From: Holothuria scabra
Taxonomy: Eukaryota > Echinodermata > Holothuroidea > Aspidochirotida > Holothuriidae
Assembly: GCA_037179385.1 (NCBI GenBank)
Contig: CM074179.1
Span: 70,451,806 to 70,515,805 of the forward strand
DNA length: 64,000 bases
Direction: 5' to 3'
Part shown: piece by piece, positions 47,257-60,848 of the stretch
Numbering within the stretch: position 1 is the first letter of the stretch
Layout of the letters: each line of letters begins with the position of its first letter
The notes under the pieces: generated by a model
Database searches by the model: none
Told to the model about the DNA's origin: nothing
What the model saw: only the letters and a program-made list of their open reading frames with translations
Program-made: the position numbers and the translations under genes

Positions 47257-47819
47257 CCATGCATTTCGCTGTATCTTACTAACGCCTTCAATAATTCGAA
47301 AGACACAGAGTGTTACTGAAATAAACTCGGGATAGTGACTCCAATTATGGTGGCGGTATTTTTAAAACTGTTTTAGATATTTTAGTGTTATATAAAATTG
47401 ACCATTAATCTTGTCCATTTGTGCCATGGTAGTATTTTGCAATAACTTGTTCCATTTAATATTTAAGCGTTCCATTCAATGTGATCAATATTTGGAGATA
47501 ACATTCATTCCCTAAAACAATGAAAGCCGTCATGTCATGAAATTTATTAATATATACTTTTTACGGTTATAAAAAAAATGGCAGATTGCAAACACTTTGG
47601 TGCTGCAGTTGAAACCAAGGTGCCATATTCCATTTAAAAATTCCTCAAATCAACAAAAATTTTCCAGTTCATGCTTGTGAACAATTGTCATTTCACACCA
47701 TAAACATCAAACCCCATGGTCAGCTGCTACTTTGTCCTCATTGTAGGAAACAAAAAAAAAAAAAAAACACACACACACACACAAGGAGTAACATCCGCCT
47801 AAATCACTAAATGACTTTG

Positions 47820-48640
47820 GATTCTGTGGCTATCAGGGAGAGAAAATCACTCAGATTTGTGCAAAAAATAAACTTACCGTGGAATATTTTAATTTTCCTT
47901 GAAAATGCAGGGCAAATAATACATTTCCTTAATTACTTCTAAATTTCTTATCAGAAGGAAGTCCCTCAGGAGTCATGGAATATTAATTGCTCTGTCAGCT
48001 TTCTCCTATTACTGATCACACATAAATCAGCAAAATATCACTACTGTAAAGGTTATGGTATTGAGACAATTCGATGAGACGAGGTACGCAAATGATAATT
48101 CCATATTAACTAAATCATCGGCGTGAACTGTATCTTCGAAAATATTTAAGTTTAATTAAAGGCAATTTTATTTGATGTACTTATTATACTGTCTTGCACT
48201 AAAAAATAAAAAAAAATAAAAAAAAAAAAAAGGACATTCACATTGAACCGGAAAACATCAATTCAGTCCAAACTTAATACAGCCAGGTCAATTTTTTACT
48301 TATTTCTTCCAAAATATAACCAGCTGGGTGAAATAGGTAGATTTTAGTCAAATATGTGATCTTCTTCGGGTTAGTGCTTATTCGGTTTCATACTGTAGAT
48401 GCAGAGAAAGTGGATAACTTACTAATGCATGACGGTTCTTCCGAGCTCCACTCCAGCCAGTCACAGCGCCTTTTGTGTAGTTTTTGATCAGACAATTTGT
48501 AGCCCTCATTACAAGAGTAGTAACATTCGCTCTTGTGTTTGTTCTCTTTGCTACAGTCCACTTTGCCGTTGTCCGGGTTAGTCGCTTCTGGTTCGCAAGT
48601 CATTCCTATTTTGTAAAGATTCATTACAAACAAAGTTGCT
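47820..48640. repeat. Old duplicated region, copy B, first block
   Basis: Aligns with 33955-34300 and 35455-35830. Matching marks include TTTTCCTTGAAAATGCAGGGCA against TTTTCCTCGAAAATGCAAGGCA, and CACATTGAACCGG in both, ahead of the CCP exon. The two copies have diverged substantially, so the duplication is not recent. Confidence 0.7.
48423..48605 (-). CDS. Intact sushi/CCP-domain exon of an unidentified gene
   Basis: One complete complement-control-protein module in 183 bp (61 codons). Cysteines occur in TCEPEA, KVDCSKE, SECYYSC, RRCDWLEW and EPSC, six in all, with DNGK, EGYKLSD and WLEWSSEEPSC at the usual places; six-Cys modules are typical of selectin-like CCPs. Acceptor AAAATAG precedes 48605 and the donor GTAAGT follows at 48422, both in phase 1, the standard symmetric phase of CCP exons. 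CCP modules are extracellular and bind proteins or sugars in complement, adhesion or clotting factors. The rest of the gene is not clear; a possible first exon lies at 53670-53730. Similar but broken at 35669-35818. Confidence 0.75.
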
Positions 48641-49870
48641 TGAAAAATTGCCTTTGCTTTACATTTACATCTCCAATTACATTGTTACATTTAATTTTCG
48701 ATATTTTTGGACAAAGTTTAAATAATGCGAAATCACATCTTCCCTTTTAAGTAATTATTTCTACACAGACATAACGTTTGTCATTTGGCGCTAAAACAAT
48801 TTTGTTCATCTAATTTTTCAAAATATGATGTAATTTAAACTCCGTCATTCTATATATACATTTAGTATGAAAGAGGTGAAGCTATGACTTAAGTTTGTCG
48901 GTGAGACACAATGGTACATCAACCATTAGGTGTGGTAATCATGACATATTTTCTGTATCTTTCAGGTTGGCGCCTTCTAAATGAAATGTTAAAAATAATA
49001 ACTTAGGGAAAACCAGGAAACTTTCTTCTCTTTTCTTATTAAGGACTCGTCTACTTGATTTTCAACTCTAGTAATTCTAACCTCATTGCAGGACTTAACT
49101 ACACATGTGTGCTGAGTAGACGAAGCGATGGACAAACGAGTATAATGTGACATAGTGAAGATCACGTGGCGGAGTATCACCTGTTCGGCCTACCGTAGCA
49201 CTAGCATGACAGAAAACCTGCCACATTGGAGAATCTCTCGAAACTTATTCAATGTCACCCAGCTCTTAATACTCAAAACTGCCCTGTATCTCTCAGCTTG
49301 AAAACTGTTCAGTCCGAATTTTTACCACATAAAACGTATAACCGCAGTTTTGAATTTACCTCAAATGACCATCGGAGACGGGGATCCCGGACCAACTGTC
49401 GCAATAATTTGGCCATGCATATTTTTTTTTACATGCAATGAAACTGTCAAAGAATTGACATGCCCATTATTTTCTTATTTAGATTTTTAGGGTTATTTCC
49501 TCTAATTCGAGTGGCTTAAAGAAAAAACCTCCATGACCCACACTCGCAAATACCCCACACTCGCCAACCCATGGTTTCTGTAGACTTCTTTTCAAGATCC
49601 GCAAATCACCCCCACCCCCATCTAATGCAAAATTCCTTCCTTTGGCACAACTACGAAACAATAGAAAATTGTGCCCCTTGAAACTAGGCGTCATTACTTG
49701 GCCTTTTTTGAACGCAAGAAGACCGTAACCGACCTGGCCTTGGAATTTCTATCAAATTTACATAGCTCAAACAAAGGTAACTGTTGTATCAAATAATGCT
49801 CGTTCGTTGTTATAAACATGCTTTTCGCTGCTTTCGCAAAATGGCTTACCAAAGTGGACTGTTTTTTTTT
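48641..49870. other. Unannotated intron-like or intergenic stretch
   Basis: AT-rich, nothing recognised. If the CCP exon belongs with the possible first exon at 53670-53730, this would be intron. Confidence 0.4.
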
Positions 49871-49902
49871 GTTGTTGTAGTTGTTGTTGTTGTTGTTGTT
49901 GT
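49871..49902. repeat. (GTT)n microsatellite
   Basis: About ten GTT units with one GTA, after a T run and before a C run at 49947-49959. Confidence 0.95.
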
Positions 49903-50711
49903 CCCAAACATTAATAATTTGACAGATTGGTATAGATTTTTCAATCCCCCCCCCCCCCCTTATTTTTAAATTTAATTTTGGTTTGTAATTTCCCTAAATA
50001 TAAACCGATTTTCATGATTCAAAGTTCATTAGATAACTAATTTAGCTACTGATGTCTTTTCTAGACACAATAAACATGGAAATGCAAATCAATCTTTATA
50101 AATCTTTTGAAGGTTAATGCTTAGCATGATGTGGTTAGCCACAAAATGGGTCGCTTCACTGCTGGATTCGAAACTCAAGGTCACGGTGTAAAGGTCCACC
50201 GTTATAGGGTCAGCATTTCTTATGAATAACACGCAATCACGCGTTATAGGCCTGGTAATAACCGACTATAGACCTTGAATAATAAACACATAGCTCCACA
50301 CAGTTTGAGTTGCAATGCTGCCTTCGATGTCCAGCCTAATTATAGTTATATATAAAAGCATATGCTGTAGGCTAAAATCTATACTTCCTATAGCACCGCC
50401 GGCTATTGGACCACTTGTTTTTCTTCACGCCTTGTTTATGGCTTGAAACAGAACGAATAATCTCATTAATTTTGCCCGTTTCAAAAACTCGTTGTGGGAA
50501 GCCATTTTGCATGACGTAGGTAAAGTAGCGTCATTGCCACATAAGTAACCGGCTTCCTGGGCCGATCTTGATTCGAATTGTGACGTTTTAATGACTTGTA
50601 AATTGATCACCAAGACCAAAATCTACTCCTCCAAGCAGTAGGAAGCGAGCTTTTTTATCCCGCCTTTAATGGCGACCTTTTTCAAAAATTCCTTTTGAAT
50701 AGCATGTATCC

Positions 50712-50746
<35 letters not shown>

Positions 50747-52984
50747 TGAATGAACGGTAATTAATACTTTAACATTAACCGGAAAGTTATTACTCCACCG
50801 ATAAGCATCTTTATTATCCTCTCCATAAAAGTATCATTAATTGCTTTCACAGGTTACCAACATGTGGTATGTTAAATGATGCGGCTTATTAAAAAGATTG
50901 CATTTTAATTTCAGCTACGACATTTTGCAAATGAGTGAATTTTTTTCATTTTGTTTGTGAAATATCATTAATAACAAATTCAAAGGCCAAAGTACGAAGA
51001 ATCAATTATTAACTTTGAAAATATATCTAAACAAGATCTTCTATCGAAAAGACCTATCTTTAACAAGGAAAGATATGAATGATGAAATCATAAAGATAGT
51101 ACTTAATCTATTTTTCTCGGAGCAACTAGTCGCAGCTCTCACATTCACACTTTAATATTTTTATGCACCTATCAAATGTTAAATCTCGTTTAATTGTGTT
51201 CCCATACGAACCTGCTTCTCTCCTCTCTCGTTCATCAAAACCTCCAACTGTTTACGAAAAACAAAGAAACGAAACAAAAAGGTAATTAACCATAGACTCT
51301 TTGATGAGTATGAGAAGCATGTTTGAATTCCTCTTTAGTCCTACTCCCTGGAAAAAATGTTTCTAATATTTCAAACTATTCTATTTGTACAGTTTCAGAA
51401 AAAAAATACAAAAAGAACAGATAAGAAATTTTGCTAATTAGTTGAACGTACTTTTAATGCCAGCTCATGTTCTTATTAATTTTATATCCTGTAAATGTGC
51501 ATAAATTTCTAGAGAACTTTGCTACTGGTGGTTACAAACAAAAATTTTAATAGTAAGTCGGGTGGAATAGTACATCTAGTCAAACATATCTTTCCTATCA
51601 CGGCGAAGCATTCAAAGGATGTGAACGAATGAAAATGGTGCTCTTTTCCTCAGTATTTGAAAGGTTGTACAGAGTTAAAGATTCATGTTTATGGTAGCTC
51701 TGAAATTGATACTATAATTTCGAAAATGTTTCAGAATGCATTCCCGTTGATAGTCGATCAAAATTAAAGTGTCCGATTGTATACAATACAAATAGAAGGA
51801 AACACGTTTAGCTCTGTGAAGTTTTGGCAGTTTCAAAACGATTTTTGATAAACATGGTTAAAATAGAAATATGAGTTAGTCGGAACACATTTCTTTAAAC
51901 AGGAACCTCTACGGTACAGTACTTAAACTCTTGTTTTGCAAATGAAAATATGATGGGTACAGACACTTCACATTGCCATGTATAGGTGTAACGGGGGTAC
52001 GGAGACATCGTGACAATTGTTTTCAAAACAAAGCCATGCTAAATTTGCATTTTGGACTGTTGTAAATCGCCTTTGTATTTTTCAAGGATTCCTTATGTTT
52101 GAAACAGAAATGCAGGACAAAACAATACAGGATTGAATATAAAATTTAAAGAAAATTTTGACATTTTTGAGAAAAGGTTTTGGTGGAAAGCTACATTCTA
52201 AATGGAAAATGGACAGTTTGACCACTGATTTGGTATACCACGGACCAACCCAAACCATGGGCAAATTATTGAACTCAACTTTGGTAGAAAACAACCAATG
52301 TATAGTTAAATGTGACTAGTAACAATTCCCAACTTTGACAAATGGTTAAGGTAAACAAATTGACAATGTTATTAACCTATGCAAAGTTTACCACATTGTT
52401 TTGAGAATGTAACATACAGTCGGTCACTAGAAGGAAATAACTTGATGGATCTCACATGTGTTCTAAGCGCAATTTCCATATGCAGATCTAAGTATCAAAA
52501 CCATTTCACCTATGCAATATTTCTTCCCTTTGGCTATAAGTGATTTACAAGAATTTAGTCTCCAAGTTTACATAAAATTGTAACCCTAAACCTGACAAAT
52601 TCACAGCTCACCTAGTGGTCTGTATAGACTTTCCAGACAGTATCGATTGAATAAAAAAAAAACAAATAGAAAAATTACTTAGTACGTTATATTTCAACTA
52701 CTCGGGAAGGAACAATGGAAAAAATATATCAAATTATTAATTTATGAGAAAAACTAAGAAAGATTTCGAAAAGGGTTGGTTAAATGGAACAGAATTTCAC
52801 GGTATCAACCTAATTCAGAACGCCCATTCAAGTCACTTTGGCTCCTCATACCAAAGTCACCCTGCGATCGAAATTCCTAGTTCCAACACTAAACACAAGA
52901 TATCAAAGGACTGCAGGAGTACAAGATTCTCTATGGAACATGTCATACTATTTGACACTTGTTTCCAAACATGAAGTACAAAAT
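49903..52984. other. Gene-free AT-rich stretch
   Basis: No coding exon, RNA gene or complete element recognised. A run of about 32 A lies at 50713-50744; I could not match the sequence beside it to a retroposon. Confidence 0.45.
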
Positions 52985-53115
52985 GATCGTTTATGTATCT
53001 ATTAATAACCAATAATGTTGCAAATTAAGATTGACTGATAATTTAATATTTTTAAACGGATCATGTACTCCAAACAGATAATGTAGTTAAATAATAAGTA
53101 ATGCATCATGTAAAT
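52985..53115. repeat. Old duplicated region, copy B, second block
   Basis: Matches 36725-36855, with GATTGACTGATAATTTAATA in both and similar sequence around it. Lies in the same order and orientation relative to the CCP exon as in copy A. Confidence 0.65.
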
Positions 53116-53669
53116 TTCAACCGTAGGCAGGAGAGGTAGCCATATTTCATTCCTTTTCTGTGTGTGTTTCACACTTTTTGTGAATATTGCAGTCTTTTAA
53201 CTGCTGACATGATGTCAGGGATTTGACAATCGCTCACCCGGGGGGAGGGGGTCGTCATATCTGGAGACACATGCTCTAAGCCTATATATATTGGTAAACA
53301 ACTTTAGAATTACTCCCTTTGACTGTCGTGTCGTTCACCGGGGAACGTGTTCTTGGGTTAGACTCCTGGGTATGGTTGAGATTTCAAACATAGGCACACA
53401 TGCAATGCGCAGTGGAGTTAGGGGACAGACTGTCCACAAAATTTGCCAAAGATTAGAAATGTGGGCAAGGGTTTGGAAAAATCGGGCAGTCTTTAGACTA
53501 GTTCTAAAAATTAGTCAATTTTTTGGTAAGATATTTTAAGATAATTGGCGAGTTTCGTATTTGATGTAGCAGAGAAATGCAGCCACGGCAAAGTTTGAAT
53601 GCCCCACACAGTGAAATAACACTAAAAGTATTGAGATTTCGACAACAAAGTAGCAGACTAGATGCATAC

Positions 53670-53730
53670 AAAGTGTTATAGGAACGGTGAAGAGAATACT
53701 AGCTAGAGCTACCACCAGAGTTTTGCCCAT
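53670..53730 (-). CDS. Possible signal-peptide first exon
   Basis: The minus strand reads MGKTLVVALASILFTVPITL and then a possible donor GTATGC after one extra base. The start has A at -3 and G at +4, a favourable context. The 20 residues look like a secretory signal: one Lys, then a hydrophobic core. The split phase (1) is the one needed to join the CCP exon at 48605, and it lies 5 kb upstream on the same strand. The donor is weak, and hydrophobic frames can arise by chance in AT-rich DNA, so this is a suggestion only. Confidence 0.25.
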
Positions 53731-56700
53731 AATGTAGTTCTGCCCAAAAGACTATTCAAGCGGAGCGCCGCAATTAGTTGGCGCGGAGCGTACAGATATT
53801 TTTAAAAATCGGACCCCTCGGAGAGTAGAAAATGGCATTACCTAGGCTTATATGGAGGATCTAAGCAGTCAATATTTTGACTAGAAAATTACCCGATAAA
53901 ATTTACCACTGAATGAAATGGTCTTGCATCTTATCGGAGGGAAAACTATATAAACGGGTTTGAAAACATGCTAATGTATTTCTCTCTATTGAAACTCTTG
54001 GTTAAATCAGCATAATATTTCATTGATGAAATTGGCCATGTGACTGCCGAACTCCTGATTAAAAACGATTTCACTTCTATTGTAACATCTTTGAAAATGT
54101 CCGGTTATGTGGTGGTTTTAAATGAATTTTTCAGGCATTTGGGAAGACATTCTCACAATGTTTTATTATAGTGTTGAAAAACAAATAACGCGATTTTCAT
54201 TTCCATTGCCTGAACTTGGATCTAGAGGAGGATATAGATGGCAAAAAATTGTCACTGCACTTGAAAACCCTTCTGTTTGTTGAAATACTTTTTTTTTTTT
54301 TTTTGAGAACGTCTCGGTATTTTTTTTTTTTCAACCTTCGGCGGAATAGTTTACTATTTCGCAAGTTTTTTTGCAAGACTACGGTATATTTTAAAGTGGG
54401 GCTGAAAAAAAAAATTAACAAGCTTCCCAAATATGTGGCAAAGCTTTGTTAGAATTTTTAGTTACCATAAAATGTTTACTTTGGTCATAGCGTTCTCTTT
54501 TTTACGAAAAAAGAAAGTAATAAAAAATCGTGTTGCACAAGATTTAGAGACAGTTCGAAGAATGTTTTTTACTGAGCAAACTTCCCATGAATATGTTACC
54601 GTGAGTTAATGAGACTTTTCCTTTTTTTTCTCATTTTCTGGCAAATATTTGAAAACAAAATGAATATTCGACCATTTTGGGCATTATACTGTGAACAATG
54701 TGGAGTAACACTTAACGAACAATAGCTTTTTGCGCTGCGCGAAGGTAGCAAGCGTTTGGAACCTTGTTGATCTGTCATGAAAATTTCACGGCGTCTATGA
54801 CGTTGCTTCCCTCTTTTGTTTGAAGATTTTAGTCTGCCTCCTGCCTCCCTCTCTCCCTCACACGCCTTGTACGCCTATGAAACAAAGTAACTGACCAAAT
54901 TCACATTTTCATAACTCTCACTGATTCCAGTTTTTACAGTAAAAATACTACTCAGTTTTCACGCATCAATCATATGCAGTCATACAATGACAATGTAAAA
55001 AAGACCTTTGGCGACAAATGTTACAGACCAATGTGCCAGTATCTTAAAGTGACGATGCTGAGATACAAAGAAAAAAAGAACTATCATTTCTTCTGGTATT
55101 TTGGGCTCCGACTCCACACCCTGCTCTCACGATGTTCGCTACAAGAATCTTAACAGCAAAATCTTCAGAAAAAAGGAACATGCTGGGGCAACAAATTTGC
55201 TCGCCATGGGTCATGTATTCGACTTGGAGGGCCATTCTCCCACTTTTTTACGTTTAAAAGGGCCTACCCTGAAATCGGGTAGGAATCCCACAAGAGTTAT
55301 CGACGCAAGCGTTTTATCTCTTGCATAGTTTCCGCGCGAAACGATGTATACGACCATTTCGTCTTGTGACAGTGGTACATTTTCTTGCTTAGTTGGATGG
55401 GGGGGGGGGGGCTGGGGAGTGCCTAGTTAAAGGGTAAGCGGGAATACTGTTTCCACAATTGTATCATTCTATTTATTTCACTGGAACGTGAAACAGAACA
55501 ATGTAGTTTTGCAAATTACATTTCGTGTGTCTTCTAAATTAGGAAATTTTATTCATTGACAGAGCAACACCCAGGGTATTTCCAGTATGCGAATGAGTCG
55601 ACCATAATGAGAAGTATAATAATCTCCATTTTGCATGTAAGCACTTTGAGACAAAAATGCAAAAGGCTGTGAAACACAGGCATATTCCTGAAACAATATT
55701 CACAAATTTCAAAATATTTTAAACAATCTTCTCTTCTAGGAGGTGAAAACTGCATCTCAAAAGCAAATAAATAATACAGGTTGTCTTGAGATTTGGTGCA
55801 TCATGAGAAATCTGTGATGCCATTACCGTACATGTTGGGGAAGATTTTTGTTTTTCTTACAAGACCCAGGAGAAAAGCCACCAGAAGGGGGGGGGGGGGG
55901 ATTTTTCGTCTAGCTCATCGTTGCGAACAAAATCAACGTCCGCCGGCGTTGGACACCAAATCTGTTCAGCTGCGAAGAAAACTTAAGGAAACTTCATTTA
56001 CATAACTCTACGTGGATTGGTTGAAGCAAGGCTGTTAATGTTTATTTAACAGGCAGCCACTTGTACTCTTGTACAACAGTACACGGAGTCACTGTGGTCG
56101 ATGTTAGTCGACACTGGTATTGTGTGGTACCGTGCAAGCACACACAAAGTTCAGTGGTGACATAAGAACAACCTATCCCACAGCCACGGGAAAGATAGTT
56201 CGATACTTTTCAACAAAAGATTACTGTTTCTATATCCACTCTTTGATGGTAGATGTTACTGTTTGAAAGAGGCTGTCCATGATCAAGACTTCCACCCATG
56301 AAAACTTTTTAACGGACGTAACAAGCCTATGTTTTTGTTTGGTTTACCTTTTTGTTCAACGTAGCATTGCAAAGATTTTGTCGTTGAGCATGCACCGCCT
56401 ACCTCAGGCCAATTGTGGTGAATGGAATTTCTGACCATCGCCGGCAGGCTTTGAGGGGCGGCAGCCTGAAGGGGGCTGTATCCACAGAGACGCTACGCAG
56501 GCTACCAGAATATGCGTTTAATTATTAAAGCAACATTATATTGCAAACGAAACATTTAAAAAAGGGACAGCTTAGTGACTTCACAAGCCGGGAAAATACC
56601 ATTCCCTTCGATCTTAGGGTCACAATTTTGAAAATTGTCTGGACACTTCGCGATAACTGGTTATGGCGCTTCGCTTAGATAGTCCTTTGGTCAGAACATT

Positions 56701-57125
56701 TTTCGGGCTGATGATCTTCTCACCACTCAGAAAAAAAAAAAAAAAAAAAAAAACTTACTGAAACGCTATCGTACATATGTATTTTCCAAGGAAATGGACA
56801 GGGAACTCCTCGCGTTTTAAAGCTAAACTGGAAAGGTCGACGAAGTTTCAAATAAACCCAAGTTTCAAAAAAAAAAAAGAAAAAAAAAAAATGACTGAAA
56901 TCAGTTTTTAGTCGAAAAAGGGAGAATACTACCATAATTCTGTTAGTGATCTTACGCCGGCATTTTGCAATTACATTGCATCGGCATGGTTTGCTACTGA
57001 ATATGATTTTTGTAAATTTACAGTATCATATTTGCAGGTGTGACAAGTTTATTGAGTTCATAATGATACAGGTTCCGGAAAAGGTTTTTGTTGAAATCAT
57101 GTCGATATTACCCTTATCAATACGG
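53731..57125. other. Gene-free stretch with transposon debris
   Basis: AT-rich, no gene recognised. Near 56640-56700 a worn fragment with GGCGCTTCGCTTAGATAGTC matches repeats inside the hAT-type element at 57126-58703. G runs at 55398-55411 and 55887-55900 and A runs at 56731-56752 are present. Confidence 0.45.
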
Positions 57126-58151
57126 CAGTGGCGTAGCCACGGGGGGGCCTAGGCCCCCCCAGATTTTCTCCAGCCCCCCCCCCACCAAATTTTTTGCGTC
57201 CTGATAGAGTAATTGAAAAAAATAAAAATAAAAAAATGTGCAAAAATAAAAAAAAAAAAAAAATCATGGATGAATGCGTGTAAAATACATTTTGTCCGCA
57301 CGTTTGCAATCAAGCAATAACTTTAAAATGCCTACTTTCACTAAATTAGATAGGCCTACCGTTTGTGATCTGCACTGTCGTTTATTGCATTTCACTTCGA
57401 AGATGAAACGAAAGTCTCGACGACAAACTTTAATGTGACTTTGTTAGGTTGAGACCCTTTCTGCCTTTCGGATGGCTGATTGATTTACTGAAAATAAGGC
57501 AATCGTACACTGGAGACCACTCTTACACGACCATTCCTATACTTTATTATACACAAAATATGCCGTAAGCAGATAAGGGTAAGGTACTGCCTTCGGATAA
57601 TTCTTCCCTTCCATCCTTAACAAGTAGGCCTATGTCGTGCCTCAGTCCTTCCCATAACAAGTACCACTGTAGGACGATTTTTTCGACAAGTCCTCTTTTT
57701 AGTAGTTGGCACTGGCGTCCGGAGGATTTGCAAAATGTCCACAAGGTCCGGATTTCATGTGTTTCCCACATGATCCATACTTCTGCTTTGAGGTTCAATT
57801 ATTTTGAGGGATTTATTCGTAGTATTTTAATTTTGACTACGTAATGTACCGATGAACAAATACTGCACCATTTTGCACATTGTTTCTTTGGTAGTATGTA
57901 TGTCTTTTGTAAAATCTCTACAAAAACTAAAAATATTTTTATATTTTTTATGCTCCCCAAAAAGGGAAAATCCGAAAACTCAGGCCTATAATCAGTACAA
58001 AGTTTTGCCAAACATAGCACCATTCTGCATCTAGGAAATCTACGCAAAGAAAGTTTCTCAGAGGGGGACACAACTACTTTTGGTTTTCCTGTTAAAGGGT
58101 GAGGTGCTGCCTTAGGTAAGCTGAAATCCATTCAAATATTGCCGCATTTGC

Positions 58152-58270
58152 GGCTGGGTACATCCAGTTTAAAACACATGGGAAGTGCCGTTTCCGGCCA
58201 TCTGGAGGGGTTTTAAAGCCAAAAATTTTCTTTTACGCTCCGCACCAACTGATAGTGGCGCTCCGCTTAG
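58152..58270. repeat. Internal subrepeat of the hAT-type element, copy 1
   Basis: Runs from GGCTGGGTACATCCAG through GTGCCGTTTCCGGCCATCTG to GTGGCGCTCCGCTTAGAT; repeated at 58492-58612 with few changes. Related, more worn pieces are at 61060-61340 and 56640-56700. Confidence 0.85.
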
Positions 58271-58491
58271 ATTCAAATATTGCCGCATTTGCGATCTACG
58301 TACTTCTGAAGTTCACAATTTTTCCCAAGGGAAAGGGAGATACCGGCTCCCTTTAGTCTCATCCCCCAGGCCACTGATCAGAAATGCCCAGTTTTGGGGT
58401 CGCTAAAAAGTTTATGTATTGCCATTTTTCATAGATTGATTTTTTATTCTCATTATTGAGACATCGCAGACATGAGATTCGTATTTCAAGG

Positions 58492-58612
58492 CTGGGTATA
58501 TCCAGCTTAAAACACATGGGAAGTGCCGTTTCCGGCCATCTGGAGGGGTTTAAAGCCCAAAATTTTCTTGTACGCTCCGCGCCAACTGATGGTGGCGCTC
58601 CGCTTAGATAGT
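58492..58612. repeat. Internal subrepeat of the hAT-type element, copy 2
   Basis: Second copy of the 58152-58270 subrepeat, ending GGTGGCGCTCCGCTTAGATA. Confidence 0.85.
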
Positions 58613-58711
58613 CTTGCCGTGCCTGACCCTCGGAGGTACCAGCCCCCCCCCCCCCACTTGTTACCTAGGCCCTCCCAAAAATCCCATCCTGGCTACGCCA
58701 CTGCAATACGG

Positions 58712-60127
58712 TAAATTAAGTTTTTATTTCATTATGAAAACATAGAAAAAAGTGGCGTTTAAGGGAAAAGATCACTGTATATCGCTATGGTACTTTAAAA
58801 AGATATAGTGAGATCAGTTCATATGACAAACTGTATATAGGTTCTAGTGTTTGAAAATCAAACCAGATGTCTTACTTTGCTGTACCTATTGGAAGGCAGT
58901 GAATTAAATTCATATTTACAACATTTTATTGAAGGGATTTTACTATATTCGAATGGGTCTGTGGGGTGAGGTGTAACCGAAACTGTCACATGGAAAATGA
59001 AAGCCAAGGAATATTTAGGTGTAGTATATATCAGATTGTTTCTTTATTTCTTGCCAGTAGCGTGGCCAGGGTTATGTCATGGGGGTAGCGGGGGGATGGT
59101 TAGAGCTCCACTCAGATACTGTTTCAGACAAAGGCGTGCCAGGCGGGAGGGTGGAGGAAGACTCCCTCTCCTACCGAAAAATAGCAAAATCTAAAATGCG
59201 GGTAGGATTTTTGAAAAAAAGAATTGGAAAGACCCTTGAGCTTGAAAACTCGTTTTTTTCAACCTCAAGTGGCCCGAAATCGTAAGGAGATATGCATAAA
59301 AAAAATCATCAACGTCATAACTGAGGTAAAATATTCATAAAAATTCAACAAGATTCCAAAAAGTCGTTGTACACATTCAGGCAGCAAAAGGGGCTACTAT
59401 GAGTAAGTTTTACTTCACAGAAGGCCTATTTTACAACTCAGTGACCGAATTGGTAGAATATCGAAATTCTTTCAGGCATTTGCCCTGAAAATAGAAAAAT
59501 GATCACAGCCAGGGTAACATACAGTATTTACGAAAAATCAAAGAGATGAAAGAATCGTGACACAATCGGGAATCCCGTTGCTTTAAAGAAACAATATATT
59601 CTTTGGCCTGTTTTCGCGTTTAAATCTTGTGCGACATAATTCCCGAAAAGGTCGATTATTATATTCCTTCAAATCTTTGCCGAAGAAAGAAAACAAAAAA
59701 GTAAACTTTCTGTGAAAAATAAAAATGAAAAAGGATATTGGCTACACATTTGGTAAACCTGTGAAAAAAGTTTTTCCTCGGCCCCATTTCATATTGTTGT
59801 CTGGCAAAATATTTGCCCGAAAAGGTAAAATACTCAGGTCGAAGGTGAGAAAAGGGTTTGGAATGTTTCAATTGCCAAATTAATCAAATTGAAAGACGGG
59901 AGGGCGTTCTATTGCAGTGTCTACTAGCTGACTAGTTTGTCATAGGTATATTCTAAACCTACAAACGAAACTAAGGCAACGGTTACGTAAATCATGTCAA
60001 TAGGTTGCTTTCCAACTACATTATGAACAATGTATTGATGTCTCAGCGTAAGTCTTCCTCAGGCTGAAAATTCACTTAGACCCATCTCGTAACGTGACAT
60101 ATTTTCAAACGGTGTTACTAATAGAAG
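58712..60127. other. Gene-free stretch, one isolated hAT-like terminus
   Basis: AT-rich. CAGTAGCGTGGCCAGGG at 59056 looks like the left end of another hAT-type element followed by G runs, but I find no matching right end. Nothing else recognised. Confidence 0.45.
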
Positions 60128-60848
60128 CAGTGGCGTAGCTACAGGGGGCAGGGTGTTTTGCAAGTGAAAAATTCGCCATTTGTGAAATCAGTCAGCGGAA
60201 CTGTGGTTTCCTGGGCCAACTCTTCTTTCATAAAAAATTCTAATTCTATTTCTATTAAGCTCTGTTTTGTAACTATTAGTTTCAAAGATGCACAATTTCC
60301 CGAGCGCTTTGCTTGCAGAAATCTGGAGTTACTACAGTAACTGCGGTCTTGTTTTCTCATAAGTTTCCGAACGCTGGGAATGGCAAAATCAACAGATCAT
60401 CAAATTATATTGGCAACTAAAGTGATATTTCCATGAATTTTCTGCCAGTAAATTCCAAATTTTCTCCAACATAAGCTTTTTACTCTTAATACGACGTCGG
60501 CGAGCCTAATTTTGTAGGCCTTAGATAACAATGTGTAGCAGCAACGATCTTTGGTCGCCGTGCAATCTCAGACTTGCCAATAGGAAATACAGATTCTTCC
60601 GTGATTTCCGGAACCTTTCTCATTCCCTTATATAGGGACCCGAGAATCCAAAATTTTCTCCAATACATGCTCGTTTATATGTTGAAATATTTGGTTAAAC
60701 ATGACAAAAAATTTTGGCGCGCTCCACGCTCCGAAAATTACGCCCACTAGAGTTGGTGTTCACCCTTTCAGAAAAAAAAAAAAAAAAAATCGGAAAACTT
60801 GGGTGCTTGCCCCCCCCCCCCCCCCTGGAAAAAATAACTACGTCACTA
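60128..60848. mobile_element. Worn non-autonomous hAT-type element, 721 bp
   Basis: The left end is CAGTGGCGTAGCTACAGG and the right end, on the opposite strand, TAGTGACGTAGTTATTTTT. The flanking 8-mers AATAGAAG and AATAGAGA agree at six of eight positions, as expected of an aged target duplication. A long C run lies close to the right end. Older than the elements at 38768 and 57126, judging by its mismatched ends. Confidence 0.72.

Larger units (their letters stand above)
57126..58703. mobile_element. Non-autonomous hAT-type element, 1578 bp
   Basis: The left end is CAGTGGCGTAGCCACGG, the right end on the opposite strand CAGTGGCGTAGCCAGGA. The flanks carry the exact 8-bp duplication CAATACGG (57118-57125 and 58704-58711). 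C and G runs lie just inside both ends. Internal frames at 57547-57798 and 57799-58131 show no transposase motif, and no hAT dimerisation domain is visible. It contains two copies of a subrepeat of about 120 bp. Confidence 0.92.

Noticed and set aside
57547..58131. Two adjoining minus-strand frames (83 and 110 codons) inside the hAT-type element as transposase remnants
   Set aside because: No hAT transposase motif or dimerisation domain can be seen; the element appears non-autonomous.
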